DNA of 64,000 bases from contig NBIV01000050.1 of assembly GCA_003194525.1 (NCBI GenBank), forward strand, positions 62,001-126,000, given 5' to 3'. The notes beneath the pieces are model-generated. The model did not search any database and was not told where the DNA came from. It worked only from the letters and a program-made list of their open reading frames with translations. Source of the DNA: Gracilariopsis chorda. Lineage: Eukaryota; Rhodophyta; Florideophyceae; Gracilariales; Gracilariaceae. The translations under genes and the position numbers were made by a program. Position 1 is the first letter of the stretch. Every line of letters begins with the position of its first letter. Below, one piece after another: positions 41,462 to 54,063 of the stretch.

Positions 41462-43282
41462 TCACTCACCCCCATCGTCCGGGGCGTAACCACCGGCAAG
41501 GCGGTAAGCCAACGCGTCCGCCATGGCGGTGACATCCCCCGATACCTCGGCAGCGCTTAGACCAGCACCCCGGAGAAAACGTGCGATGATCTCGTTTTCA
41601 TTCGCTGTCACCCCGCTGGGGATAGAAGGTCCGGCACTCGCTGCCGAAGGGTCAGCAGCCGGCTCGGCCGGAGGTACCCCCTCTGGGGAAGCTTCCGCGC
41701 TAGCGCTAGTTTCCTCTACGTCCATCTCCCCAGGTTCTTCCGGTTCGTTATCGACCATTGGGTCATCCCCGCCGTATGTGCGGTAGTAGTCATTGGAATC
41801 GACGTTCCCCACCGGGTGGTCTTCCGGCACATGCCGGGGCGCATCGCGAAGCTCGCGCGCCTCCTCGGAGGAAATCTCCCGGAACTCCCAGGGGTCGAAG
41901 TAGATAAAATCCCCCGCAAGGGCGGTGTTTCTACCCAGTCCCGGACCACCGGTGTTACCGCTGCCGCCGTCCAGACGACCGCTTTGCTCCAGCGAGACCT
42001 CATTCCAGCTAACGCTGTCGATGTACCCAAGCAATTGGAGGACGTCTTCATTGTTGGCCTGGCCCCCAAAGGGGATGCGAAGATCCAAATTGCAGATCGC
42101 TGCCCGCACACGCGGTGGAAGGAACCAGAGACGATACTGGTCGTACGCCTCGTTGAGGATATAAGCCGCAGTGCGGGCCGCCCACTCCGTAACCACTACG
42201 GACCACCACCCCGACCGGGAATCCTGCATGAGCAGCGAACCGAGGTACGTAAGTACCGGCGGGAGTTCTATGTAGCACCCCCGGCAGGCTTCATGGAAGC
42301 ACCACCACTCGCGGAGTGCTACATACCGACCTAGTAGGTGAGGCGGCGCAATCCGCTCTATCTCCACGTTGTGATACGGGATGAAATACCCGAATCGGGA
42401 TCGCCAGCGCCACTCATAGCGGACGAAGTTTTGGAGAAAGTTGGACCGGTAGTGCCGGGGAAGATACCTGAACTCGAAGGGCTTCTTGCCGCGCTGCGCG
42501 GAAATTCCTCCAAGCGAGTGTCTCGAGGCAGAACAGTTCTCGCCGTACCCAATCTCTCTGCGAGTGCGGAAGTGGCTAACGTCGAAGCCAAACTACGGCG
42601 GGACCGGTACATCGAATGGAGCCCGGCTCTGCCGTTGGTATGCCATGCGTGTCAACGCGGTCTGCGCCGCAGCGACGGTCTCGCCCGAATTCCTTCGGAG
42701 GTGGTGATGCGGAATCGCAATCCGGTGACGCCAATCCCACGATGTGGTGACTGCTCTGGGCAGATCCCCCGGAAGGGTGTCTGAGCCATCCGCATAAGCG
42801 GTGACCAATCCCTCATTGAGGACAGCGCCCGGGTGAAACCACGGGGCAAGGCGCAGGCGCAACGCGTGATTCCAATTCATCTGGTTGAGCCCCACCAGGG
42901 TGTTGTAAGTTGGCCAGTTGGCCACCGGAGCGGTTCCGGAGGATCCCAACGAAGGTGGTAGTGCGAAGAGATGGTCGGCTGCAGCAGCCACATTTCCCGG
43001 TTGTACAGGAGGTTGATCGCCCTGAGGCAGAGGAACCGACCGGAAACCGGTGGTGTATCGCCCGAGAGACCTCAGAGGTTGGCTGTTGTTGTTGATGTTG
43101 TTGTCGTTGTTAATTTCTCCCTCTTCGAGGGTGGTTGTTGTTGTTTATTGGAGTGCGCTCGGTGACGAGGAAGTGCGGAGGCGAGGAGAGGAAATAACAG
43201 CTCCAGTAGCAGGGGGTGGTGAATCTGGTGCGGAGGGATTTACCGGAGAACCGGAGACGGCGCACGCGCTTTTATCACCCAT
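41462..43282 (-). pseudogene. Antisense ORF of element A (broken)
   Basis: Homologue of the 31550-33223 ORF and of the copy in C. An ATG at 43282 starts MGDKSACAVSGSP; a TAA at 43145-43147 follows after 45 codons in an AAC-rich stretch. The middle is carried by 42991-42593. A short deletion near 42480 (between the EAL and EFRY blocks) shifts the frame. The last 300 codons (42367-41462) are open, with PPVLTYLGS, GDFIYFDPWEF, an acidic DNEPEEPGEMDVEE stretch and the C-terminal helix NEIIARFLRGAGLS. It converges with the chromodomain end (41271), leaving 190 bp between. Confidence 0.85.
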
Positions 43283-43326
43283 TTTCGTCTGGGAATCCTC
43301 CGCGTCCGCGGTCGTTTTCCCGTCTT

Positions 43327-43340
43327 AGGGGGGGGGGATA
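43327..43340 (+). other. Polypurine tract of element A
   Basis: AGGGGGGGGGGATA lies immediately before the LTR start TGAAGT, the expected plus-strand primer site. Confidence 0.85.
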
Positions 43341-44148
43341 TGAAGTGCAACGCCCTCAGGGAGGGATTCTTGGTACTCGAATGCTTTCCCGATATTATCG
43401 GTTGTGTAGTTTGTTTATGAACTACGCCCCACAATGGTGGATATGGACACGTGGGACACGGTTTTGGGGCAATTGGCGGTTGGCCACAGTAGTGGATGTT
43501 GCCACGAAATGTGGAGTATTTCTAATAATTTTAGTTAATTGTATTTATTATTTTTACACCCATTTCTGGGAAGTTAGTACTTAGTGCGACGGCGCACTGC
43601 CGTTGCACCAGTAAACCTTCCCCAACAAGGGACCCTAACTTGGGGAATTGGCTCCAGACCTCACTGCCTTCGCGTGTTCTCTACTCCTCTCTGGAGGGAA
43701 GCACCGTCGCAAACGGGAAGTCTAACCCCCTTGCCTATCTAAAGGACCCGAGTATTCGGATTGTTATTCCAGATTTCTTGGTGTTCGCCTTTTATAAGGT
43801 TTATTTACCGGCACTGCCGTTAGTCTTCGTCACGACACTCGTGACTCAGCTCCCCCCTATTTTTCCCTTTACAGAGTGGCTTTCGCGCTACCCACGGCTC
43901 GTGTTCGCGCGTGCCACTAACGTGGAAACCTCACCTCTCTAGAGGACGACCACCCCCATACAACGCTCTTGCGGATACTCGATTCTTGCCTCAACCTCCT
44001 TGCGCAAGTCACGACGGGTGGCCTCGGCCTTACAACCGGACATAGTCGTGCCACTCCTGGGAGGGCTCTACCCAACTGTGCTCACCTCTAACGAGGAAAG
44101 ATCCCGAATGTCTTTCGGAGCGCTCCCGCTTCCGGGCATTGCACTACA
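43341..44148 (+). repeat. Hybrid LTR shared by elements A (3') and C (5')
   Basis: 808 bp, TGAAGTGCAA to TTGCACTACA. The first 250 bp is nearly identical to the 5' LTR of A (21891) and unlike the LTR of C at 54064. From about 43610 to the end the sequence is nearly identical to the LTR of C and unlike A. It is preceded by A's polypurine tract and followed by C's primer binding site (44152), so one LTR serves two elements. Confidence 0.9.
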
Positions 44149-44264
44149 AAGTGGTCTCCTGACCTAGAATCGGTTTTGGTGCTTGGTTCCCTCTTTCGAG
44201 GTTTTGTTTTTTTTGTTTGTTTTCCGGAAGTTCCGTTGTTCTCCCGTCGTAACAGTTGGCCCTC

Positions 44265-46417
44265 ATGTCGATGAAACCTTTCTCTGCGGAGCCTCCGACT
44301 ACGCGCAGTCGCTCCCACGATGGTGGAGATAATCTCGAAGTTCGGTTCGTTTCTCGGATCCAGACTAGGGCTAAATCCAGCCATGCTGGGGGTGCCTCGT
44401 CTAGGACTCCAAACCCACCCCGGGAACCCCGGAACTCCACGTCGACCCTGCTATCGAATGCCATGGATGATGCTCATCCGGCTCCGGCCGTGGCCACCGC
44501 CGCACCTGAACCCCGTCTGACGGGCGATAACACCCCCCAGGGGTATTCCCTGGAATCTCAGGTTCACGCTTTGGGGACGGCCCACGACACCTTTTTCCGG
44601 GAATTACAAACCCTCCGTGAGGTGGTAATGGACACCCCAACAACGGTGGTCGCAGAGGATCTCCGTATCTTACGGTCCGATGTCAACTTTATGTTAGAGA
44701 GTTTGGGGCAACCCGCCACCTTCATAGAAGGAGTTGACTCTCGATTTGATCGAGTTCGTGCCCGTCTGGAGACGTTAGAACAGTTTATCCTCATGGATAA
44801 ACCGTCCCCGGATGATCCGGCACCAGCTGCGTCACACCACGACCAGCATGCTGGAGGAAAGAAGTGCCGCTATGAGCGTAAACACAAACGAGATCACTCG
44901 GATTCTGATTCTATGACATCATCGGATTCATCTCGAAATGGGTCAGATGGGTCTAGTGCCTCCGACTCGGATTCGGAGGACGAGAAACGAGGACGTTCTT
45001 CTCGCTCTAAGCGGTCATCCGCCACCCAAGGTGGGATTCGAACCCGCAGCAAGGGGAGAAGACACCCTGGCCTCAGGGAATTAAAACCGACGAACCCGTT
45101 GTATCGGAAACTATTGTCCTACCGGTACTACCGGCTCGAAGATTCCTCTTTAGGACGTACACCCCGTGGCACGGGGAAGGTGAAAGAGTGCATAAAACGT
45201 ATGCAACTCTCACTGCGTAACCAGCATTTTACTGGAGAAGACCCAATTATGGTGTCGGACTTTCTTTCCTGCTTTGAAGCGGACGCCGATATCCTCCGAA
45301 TGAACGAGGGACATGCCTATTTGGCATTACCGTGTTTTTTACGGGGAGTGGCAGAGGACCAGTACACCTCTGTCAGAGGATCATCTCGTGCCTCAGAGGG
45401 AGGAGTAACCTGGTGGCCGGAGTCGGTGCAATATTTATTGCGCTCCTATGCCACCAATACCGCCATTCAGGGGGCAGTCCTCGTTTTGCGAGATACTCGT
45501 CAGCGCTCAGGCGAGAGTGAAACCGATTACTCGGTGCGCCTTAACAAGGCCTCCCACCGTTGTGGGAATGTATACCCCGCAGGGGAACGTTGTACCATGT
45601 TCATCGATGGCCTTGACCTGGCAATCCGGAGTCTTGTCACTCGTTACCGCGAGGACAAGCGGAGGGTCACCTACCTCGAGCTTGTTCAACACGCTCGAGC
45701 GGAGGGGAAAGCACTTCGTGCAAGAACTCCGAATCCTCGGTCTAGGCCCGCCAAGGCGTTGGTGCTGGAGAGTGACTCCTCATCGCCCTCGCTTTTTGCG
45801 GATACAACCCCTCAACAGGGATACGACACCGTGCAATTTGCACAGGGAGATGGTGTGTCTATTCCAACCACGGACTTACCGTCAACGACGGAGGATACGT
45901 TCGAAACGGCGCAAGACAACCCCGTATTGTACGTGGGGAACAATCGCGTTCAGCCGCCACGAGTCCCGTTTATAAACGGCCAATCCCGTTATCAACGGCC
46001 TGGATGGAATGACACCCGCCCGGCGGTACGCTTCTCCGATGCTCGGGATATTAACCGGCGTTTCGCCGTGTTGGCTCTAAGTTGCCACCTTTGCTACACC
46101 CATGGCCATACATCCCTCAGTGTCTTTCCTCACTGAAGGATATGGCAAAGGTGGTGGCAAATTACGAGGCCCTCACTCCAGAGGAGATACGTTCCGTTCC
46201 GACGGCTTCCTACCTCCGTGCTAAAACGGACTTCTTGCATGCCTTGCCACATATCCCGCGTGCGCGGCTAGCTTCAATTAAACCGAATCGGAAAGTCGCG
46301 CAAACGTCCGACGCAACCACCGCTTATGCGGATAAAAACCGAGGCCTCCGGAACGAAGCTCTCGTGGTCGAGGATCCTGGACTACCGCCTACGGCGGGAA
46401 CCTCCCAGGAAAACTAA
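44265..46417 (+). pseudogene. gag of element C (one frameshift)
   Basis: ATG at 44265 (MSMKPFSAEPP). It is open for about 620 codons: a helical region with LRILRSDVNFMLESLGQ, a Ser/Asp and Glu stretch with basic flanks, a capsid-like region (LALPCFLRGVAEDQY, VQYLLRSYATNTAIQ), then the zinc knuckle CHLCYTHGH. There a 1-nt deletion relative to element A (around 46108-46115) shifts the frame and loses the last Cys. The remaining 90 codons (KDMAKVVANYEALTPEE) continue in the next frame to 46417. Confidence 0.88.
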
Positions 46418-46610
46418 CTGAGGGAGTCTCCCCTTTGGGAGAGGCGTCCTCAAAGATGAGGCTGTTGACGTCCGAGTCGTGCCACCTCGCTCCCCGGTGA
46501 AAATCCTTTCAAGGAAGGACACCGCAGACGCGGACTCTGCACACCTTTCTGTGCTGCGTCGGCCGTAAATACAGAGTAAAAACCCCCGGATCCCGGATAG
46601 AGTCTTGGTC

Positions 46611-49600
46611 ATGGCCAAACGCAACTACAAGGTTTACGCAGACCTTGGCCTTGACAACCATTTTATGGTGAGATTTCTAACAGTCCTGGACACAGGTGCA
46701 GGCCCCAACTTCATCGTGGAATCATTGCTACCCCCGCAGGTGCGGTCTAGTATCCGTTTCGAAACGGTTCCCGACGTCGCAGATGCGAACAACAATCCGT
46801 TAAAAACAGTGGGTACCGTCGACGTAGTCGTGCGGTTGGGCACCTCCGTGGTAAAGCTTGACTTTATTGTTTGTCGGTCATTGGCTGCTCCAGTCATACT
46901 GGGATGTGATTACTGCGACAGATTTGTCGACACAATCAGGCCGCATTTTAGGCGTGTGGAACTCGACGACGGATTGTCAGTCCCAATCGTCCGTCGCCCG
47001 CTGAAACGTGCTTCGCAGAAGCAAGTCCCACTACCTGCTGCGCAGGAACCACTGCCCGCGTCTCGCGAGTCCATGAACTTCCAGTCGCAGCCTCGGTTCC
47101 TATACCACCTGAGTCCCAATTCTGGGTGCAAGTCAATTGCCGTCAACACGGTCTTCGGGTTATTCAACCTCTGTCCTCGTTATACGAGAATTACCAGCTC
47201 GCGCTGGCGAACGGAATTGTTCACGTTACCCCAGATGCTCCTTTCCGGATACTCGTTGCCAATCTTGGCGAACGCCCCCAGTATCTGGTAAAGAACCAAG
47301 TAATTTGGAACCGTCACTCCACACCCCCTTGGGATGCTCCCGACGAAGATGAAGACCGCCGATGTTCTCGGAATTGCCGCCTCTTCTGAGGAGGCCACTC
47401 CCACAACTGACGAACTATCGTCAAAGTAGAGATTGGAAACCGTTGTTTTAACGTCGAACACCCCGAATAACTCGGAACCGACGGCCACACCTGTATCACA
47501 GGACAATGTTACAGCGCGTTCTGACCGAGTGGATCCCATAAAGGCACTCGAAGATATAGACCTCGGCCATGTGCCGGAGTCACACTGCGACAAACTCTTT
47601 GCAATGCTACGGGAATTTACCACGATGTGGGTTGGGTCGCTCGGCGAGATTAATGCTACGGAACAGCGGATAGATTTGTTACCGGGTGCACGCCCGATGG
47701 CACAAACCCCTTACAGGGCAGGACCGAACGCTCGGGAAGAGGAGCAGTCCCAAGTGGACACAATGCTCCGCGCAGGTGTGATTGAGCCCGCTCAATCACC
47801 CTGGGTATCCCCAGTTGTACTGGCTTTGAAGGCCGACGGAACCTGGAGATTCTGTGTCGACTATCGCAGGCTCAATGCCGTGACTGTTAAGGACACATAT
47901 CCCCTCCCTCGTATGGACGAGTGCATTGACTCCCTTGGAGACGCTACCGTGTTCACGGCTTTGGACGCCAATTGGGGTTATTGGCAGGTCCCTGTTAGAC
48001 AGGAGGATCTCGATAAGACCACGTTCACCTGCCACGCGGGATCGTACCGCTTCAAGCGGATGCCGTTTGGTTTGAAAAACGCTCCCGCCACATTTCAGCG
48101 TGCAATAGATATTCTATTGAACCGCTTCAAGTGGCGGAGGTGCCTGGTCTACCTGGATGATATTATCATCTTCTCCAATAATTTGGACGACCATTTCACC
48201 CATGTCAGGGACGTTCTGACCGTGCTCCGCAATGCGGGAATTACCCTCAAGTTGAGGAAGTGCGAGTTCTTAACAGATCCTGTCAAGTATCTGGGGTATA
48301 TCATCCGTCCGGGACGGTTAATGATCGAGAAGGCTCGAGTCAAGTCCTTCGTTGAGGCTAAGAAACCCCGCACTCAAACGGAACTCCGCTCCATTTTTGG
48401 GCTGGTCAATGTCTACCGACGGTTTATCCCAAACTTTTCGGATATCGCGGCACCGTTGAACGCGTTGTTACGCAAAGGAAATCCCCCACAATTGGGACAA
48501 TTCACGCCCGAGCAATCGGAAGCGTTTAACTCCTTAAAGGAGGCTGCCACGTCAGCACCTATCTTATCTCTACCCAAACTGGGACTCCCGTACTCCGTGG
48601 ACATGGACTCGAGCGACTACCAAGTTGGTTTTGCTCTTTTCCAAACTACCCCAGAGGAGGACCGAAGGCCAATTGGTTATTGGTCACGCTCGCTCAATGT
48701 CCACGAGCGGAATTACTCTGTGTCGGAGAAAGAGTGTGTCGCGGTCGTGTTCGCACTTTCCACCCTACGCCCCTATCTTATGGGAGTTCAGTTTACCGTA
48801 TACACGGATCATTCCTCGTTGAGGTGGTTAATGAACATATCCGATCCCTCGGGCCGCCTTATGGGCTGGAGACTCCGCCTTGCGGAATATGACTTCCAAG
48901 TCATATATAAAAAGAGGGAGCTCAACACCCAGACCGACGCTTTGTTGCGTTAACCCACACATGGGGAAGCACTCCCAACGGAGGATGACGCCATTCCATG
49001 CTTCATGGCTGAAGAATCGGATGACCATAAGTGGAAGCTCGAGGAATGGCCAGAAGACTGGGATGAAGATGCTGACTTTGACAACTTACTCGCATCCCGC
49101 TAGACCCCTGAGAACCCCTTACTGGGAAGTGTTGTACCGGTTTCACCGGATGAATTGATCCGAGAACAATTCGGTGACCCCTTTTGTATGAGGATTCGTG
49201 CCCGTTTAAACGGTGGCGAAGACTTCCCGTTCGAGGTGAAAGATAAAGGCTACCTCGTTCGGTTGGTCGAAGCTCTCCCACAGATTGTGGTACCTCATTC
49301 CCTGCAGTCGCAGGTGTTACATCTCTCGCACTATGCGAAGCTCGGTGGCCACGTAGGTGGGAGGAAGCTCTACCTCACCCTTCCAAGGGCTTTTTACTGG
49401 CCCGCCATGGCGGTTGATTGCTACGCAACTGTGCGGTTTTGTCCGAATGCTCGAAGAACCGGGTGAAGCTCCGCAGGAACGCGAAGAAAATGAAGTTATT
49501 CCCTGCTAGGGCGCCACTCGAGTCTATCGTAATCGATATTCTCGGACCTCTCCGCACTACAAAAAGAGGCAACAAGTTCTTACTTGTGATCACCGATCGT

Positions 49601-52075
49601 TTTTCAAAGCTTGTTTGGACTGTACCTCTTCGGAGGATAACCGCTTTCACGGTGGCCCAGGCTCTGGTACCGCACTGGATTTTTGTCTACGGTCTTCCTG
49701 TGGAGGTGCTCCCCGATAACGGACGGAAGTTCGCGTCCAAGTTCTTCCAGGATGTTTGTAGCATCCTGGACGTGAAGACCTTGTCCACGACTACCTACCG
49801 TACCCAGTGTAGTGGGCAAGTCGAACGGTTCAACCGGGCTTTGTTGGCCTCCCTCCGTTCCTACGTTGCTGGTCACCCCAAAACTTGGTACTTGTATGCA
49901 GATGCTTTAACATTTGCATACAATACACAAGCTCACCGGACTACCGGAGTGTCACCGTTCGAATTGGTTCAATCTCGTCCACCCCCACCTGTGGCGTTAA
50001 AATCCCAAGCCACCTTGGACAATTTCCCATCTGTCGGTCGCTACCGCCAGGAATGGAAGCAATGGCTTACTACACTGGTACCCGCAGCGCGGAAGTCTAT
50101 GGAACGCGCGCAAGCCGCGTACAAGCGGGATTTCGACGCTCGTTTACGAGATAATGCTCCCTGCGTACGGGCTAATACGTACGTCTTTATACGTAAGGAA
50201 TATTATAACCCGGAACGGGAGGAGCGTCACAAGCTTTCGCCTGTGGCAGATGGACTGTTTAAAGTGGTATCCGTTAACTCCGACACTGTCGTAGTGGAAA
50301 CGGGCAAGGCACAGGAGCGGATTTCCCGCGATCGTGTTGTACCTGCCCCTCCTTCCTCGTCTGAGGTCGTCCTGGAAACAGGGAAACCCGTCTCTACGGA
50401 CTCAGCAACGCCGGAAACCCCGGGACTAAATAGACAGGCTACTCTACCACACCGCACTCGGGGCCTCTCAGATTTACCGACTTTGTCGGAACCCCCGGCT
50501 CGGCCGGATCGTTCAGGTCCAAACGGACCCTTCTCTACTCCTAACACTACCGCCCCTTCGGCGCGCATTTACACCCGCCATGCGGGATATCCTACTATTA
50601 CTCCCCTTGCTCCGTGTAAGGAGGGGGAGGGGACCTATCGCCACGCTGGAAATTTATTACCGTCGCAACGGGATTTGAGTCCTGAAACACGGAAGGTCGA
50701 TGAAGCCTCGCAATCCCCCACACAGGGTTCCGGAACGACGCAGCTACGCGGTATGATACGGGAGAGTGGACCGACATCGCAGTCCGTACCCCTGAACCAG
50801 GGCAATTCCCTGAATCAGGATAGCGATATCGTTTCGCAGACCCCTCACCAGGGTGTAGTCGCAGAACCGTCGTCGACGTAATTTCCCGCCAAAACGGATT
50901 CCTCAGCACCATCCACATCGCTGGTAGCAGGCAACGCACGCCTTGGAAAATCAGCAACGCGGGAAAGTGAAAAGACCCTCTTGAGGGAGGAAGGCAGGAA
51001 TGCACATCTTGCAACTCATGTCCCTAGCTCTACAGCCCCGGACCTGAGAACCATTCATAACGGGAATGTTGTCCGAACTTCGGAGATAGAAGTGCCAAAG
51101 TCCCCGCGCAATCACGGTAATATACCGAGCGTCTCGGAAAAATCCGGCCTCGTCGCCAGGGTTAAACCGGTCGTCCCGGATGATGCACCTCTTGAGGAAG
51201 ACATCACACCTCAATTAGTGGCAAAGTCCCCGAACAGGGTGTCCACGGCGCCAGCTGTCCACGCCCCATCAGGGAGTTTGAGGCAACACACCGGAGCACC
51301 GGAAGTAACCACCGGATACCAGGTGCCAACACAGCAGTGCACGGCTCAGCAGGACAGTGTAAGGCCCAAGCCAAGGGGGGCAGAACGCAAGAAGGCGGTT
51401 CAGAGCCACATGCCGTGGGAGTCACGTGAACGCACGGAGATTGTGCGCCCCACACCAATCACCGCGTGACGCGGAAAGCCCCACCAGGGAGTGACCTCCA
51501 CAACTTCGCCAAAGCGGCAAGATGCCCGCAAGCTCACGGTTCGACCGGACTACCGTCAACATGGGACGGAGGACCCCCGCAAACTAGCGGTACGACCCAA
51601 TTACCGCGGTACGTGGCAACCGTTCCACGAAGACACCCTCTTGAGGGATATTATTCCGCACTCTGCGCCGCATCCTCCAAGCGAAGCCCGCACGTTGCAT
51701 CCTGACGAACCCCTGAAGGGAAATATCCCGTCCATCGGGCAGCCCCTCACAAGCGAGGTCACCATAACACGGCAAGGCCGGCAGGTATACAAACAAGAGT
51801 TTGTGATTGACCGAATCGTCGGGCACACCTGGAATCAGGAAGGCATTCTAAGATACCGCGTCCGTTGGTACGGATATGACCCAAGCTGGGACACCATGGA
51901 ACCCATCGAACACCTCCCTCGTTCGAAGGTGGTCCAATATCACCGCAGCGCGGGTACTGCAAATCCAGCTACGCTGAGCAACGCCCAAGTGGGACAAAAA
52001 CGCCGCGAAGCCAGGGAAGGTAGGAAAGAAGGAGTACACCCCCTTTTGTATGGACTCCGTCAAGGACGGGAATGA
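46611..52075 (+). pseudogene. pol of element C: protease, RT, RNase H, integrase, linker, chromodomain
   Basis: Starts MAKRNYKVYADLG. Domains: retropepsin (VLDTGAGPN), RT (47760-48330, intact YLDDIIIFS), RNase H (48590-48950, YTDHSSLRWLM), integrase (49300-49850; HLSHYAKLGGHVGG, IDILGPL, LPDNGRKF, GQVERFNR), GPY-like RDRVVPAPP, a linker of several hundred residues, chromodomain (51780-51960, YRVRWYGYDPSWDTMEPIEHL). Defects: frameshifts near 47075, 47305 and 49445; TAA 48951, TAG 49101, TAA 50879, TGA 51467. In the linker the motif K/RLAVRPxYR is repeated. Confidence 0.9.
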
Positions 52076-52184
52076 AAGAGAAAACGCCGTTCTAAACGGG
52101 AAAGTTTACTCAGGAGCCTCGCGCTCCTGTGTGATGCTAAGCTACATTACTGGCTAAGCCAGGGAAAGAGACCAGGATACTGGA

Positions 52185-54007
52185 TTAGAGGTTCGACCCC
52201 TCCCCATCGTCCGGGTTGTGACCACCCGCAAGGCGGTAAGCCAAGGCATCCGCCATCGCGGTGGCGCCACCCGAAACCTCGGCAGCGCTTAGACCCACTC
52301 CGCGGAGGAAGCGGGCAATGATATCGCTTTCATTGACTGTACCCCCGCTGGGGAGTGAAGGCCCGGTGCTCGCCGTCGGAGGACTGGGAACCGGAGGCAA
52401 CCCCTCGGGGGATTCGTCCACGACCATGTCGGCAACGTTTAGTTCCATGTCCCCGGCTCTTCGGGTTCGTTATCGACCATCGGGTCATCCCCGCTATACG
52501 CGCGGTAGTAATCGTCGGAATCGACGTACCCAATCGGGTGATCGTCCGGCACATGCCGTGGTGCGTAGCGGAGTTCCCTCGCCCCCTCGGAGGAATTCTC
52601 CCAGAACTCCCAGGGATCGAAGTAGATGAAGTCCCCCGCAAGGGCGGTGTTTCTACCGAGACTCGGACCACCGGTACCGCCACCGCCGCCGTCAGGCCGA
52701 CCGCTCTGTTCCAGCGGGACCTTGCGCCAGTCAATACTGTCGATCAAACCAAGTAATTGGAGTACTTCGTCATTATTGGCAATACCCCCAAGGGGGACGC
52801 TGAGGTCCAGATTGCGAATGGTGGCCCGCACACGCGGTTGGATGAACCACAGTTGATACTGGTCATAAACCTCAGCGAGGATATATGCTGCAGTGAGGGC
52901 AGCCCACTCGGTTACGATTTCCGACCAAAGCCCCGACCGGGGATCCTGAATCAGAAAGGAACCGAGGTACGTGAGTGCTGGCGGGAGTTCACCGTAGCAA
53001 CCCCGGCAGGCCTCAAGTAACTTCCACCACTCGGGGAGTGCGACATACCGACCGTGTCGGTAAGACGGAGCAATCCGCTCAATCTCCACGTTTTGATACG
53101 GGACAAAGTACCTGAATCAAGATAGCCAGTGCCGTTCATAACGGATGAAGTTTTGGAGGAAGCTGGACTGGGACTGCCGATAAAGGTACCGGAATTCAGC
53201 CCGAAGTATCGGTCGTTCCCAACACAGGGCTTCTTGCCACGCAGCGGGAAAGTTCCTCCACGCGAGGGTTTCGAGGCTGCCCAGGCGTTCGCTGCAACCG
53301 ATTTTGCCGCGCGTGCGGAATAGGCTGACGTCGAAGCCAAAGCCGGTAGGCACTGGGAATTCGAAAGGTGCCTGGCTCTGCCGTTTATATGCAATCCGCA
53401 CCAGCACTGCATGAGCCGCAATTGTGGATTCTCCTGGGTTTCTTCGGATATGGTGCACCGGGATGGCGATTCGATGCCACCAGTCCCACGACGAGGTGAC
53501 GAAGCTGTGTATATCCCCGGGCAAAGTACTGGAACCATCCGCGTAGGCCGTAACCAAATCCTCGTTGAGGGCAGCGATGGGATGGAACCACGGCGCAAGC
53601 CGGAGCCGAAAGGCGTGACTCCAATTAATCGGATTAAACCCTACAAGGGCGTTATAAGAAGGCCAAGTCGCCACCGGGATCAGTCCGGAAGGAGCCACCG
53701 CTGGTGGAAGTTGGAACCCATGCTGAGACGCTGCGCCAATGTTGGCCGGCTGTGCCGGAGTTCGCTTCCCTTGTGGCAAGGGTACCGACCGGAAACCGGT
53801 TTTGAAGTTCCCGACTGGAGTCGGTCTTGGAGGCTGGTTGTTGCTCTTCATATTCCCCTTCGAAAGGGTGTGATCTGATTGAGTTGAGCAGGAAGAGGAG
53901 GAGCGTGCACGTGTGGAAGGCTGATTCGCTGCTTTTGCAGGAGGTTGTTTTTCTGAGGCAGAGGCATGACCAGGTGACCCGGAGAGATTTGGACTTTTAT
54001 CACCCAT
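52185..54007 (-). pseudogene. Antisense ORF of element C (one stop, one frameshift)
   Basis: ATG at 54007 (MGDKSPNLSGSPG); the frame is also open upstream through the polypurine tract into the LTR, to 54229. It runs 297 codons to a TGA at 53117-53119, where element A has CGA (Arg), continues in the same frame to 52439, and then a missing G in a G-run shifts the frame to the last 80 codons (to 52185). Shared blocks with A: SWDWWHRIAIP, RLAPWFHP, EALCWERPILRAEFRYL, PPALTYLGS, GDFIYFDPWEF, SDIIARFLRGVGLSAAEVSG. It ends 109 bp from the chromodomain stop, tail to tail. Confidence 0.87.
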
Positions 54008-54050
54008 TTTCCGCTGGGATTGGGCCGCGTTCGCGGTTGCTTTCCCGACT

Positions 54051-54063
54051 AAGGAGGGGGATA
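54051..54063 (+). other. Polypurine tract of element C
   Basis: AAGGAGGGGGATA directly precedes the 3' LTR start TGAAGTGCAA. Confidence 0.85.

Larger units (their letters stand above)
21891..44148 (+). mobile_element. Ty3/gypsy chromovirus A (+), interrupted by solo LTR and by element B
   Basis: The order is 5' LTR (21891-22721), PBS, gag, protease-RT-RNase H-integrase, linker, chromodomain, antisense ORF, polypurine tract, 3' LTR (43341-44148, hybrid with element C). Element B (30938-41116) is inserted in the chromodomain and a solo LTR (22982-23863) in gag. Without these the element is about 11.2 kb. It is inserted in remnant D. All its coding regions carry stops or frameshifts, so it is dead. 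Left flank TCTC|TGAAGT; no target duplication can be tested because the right LTR is shared. Confidence 0.85.

Noticed and set aside
41816-42334. A 172-codon plus-strand frame in element A
   Set aside because: It lies entirely opposite the conserved antisense ORF and is its codon shadow; a similar shadow exists in C.
45040-45065. tRNA-like T-arm sequence GGGATTCGAACCCGC
   Set aside because: It is inside the conserved gag coding region and no acceptor, D or anticodon arms fit around it.
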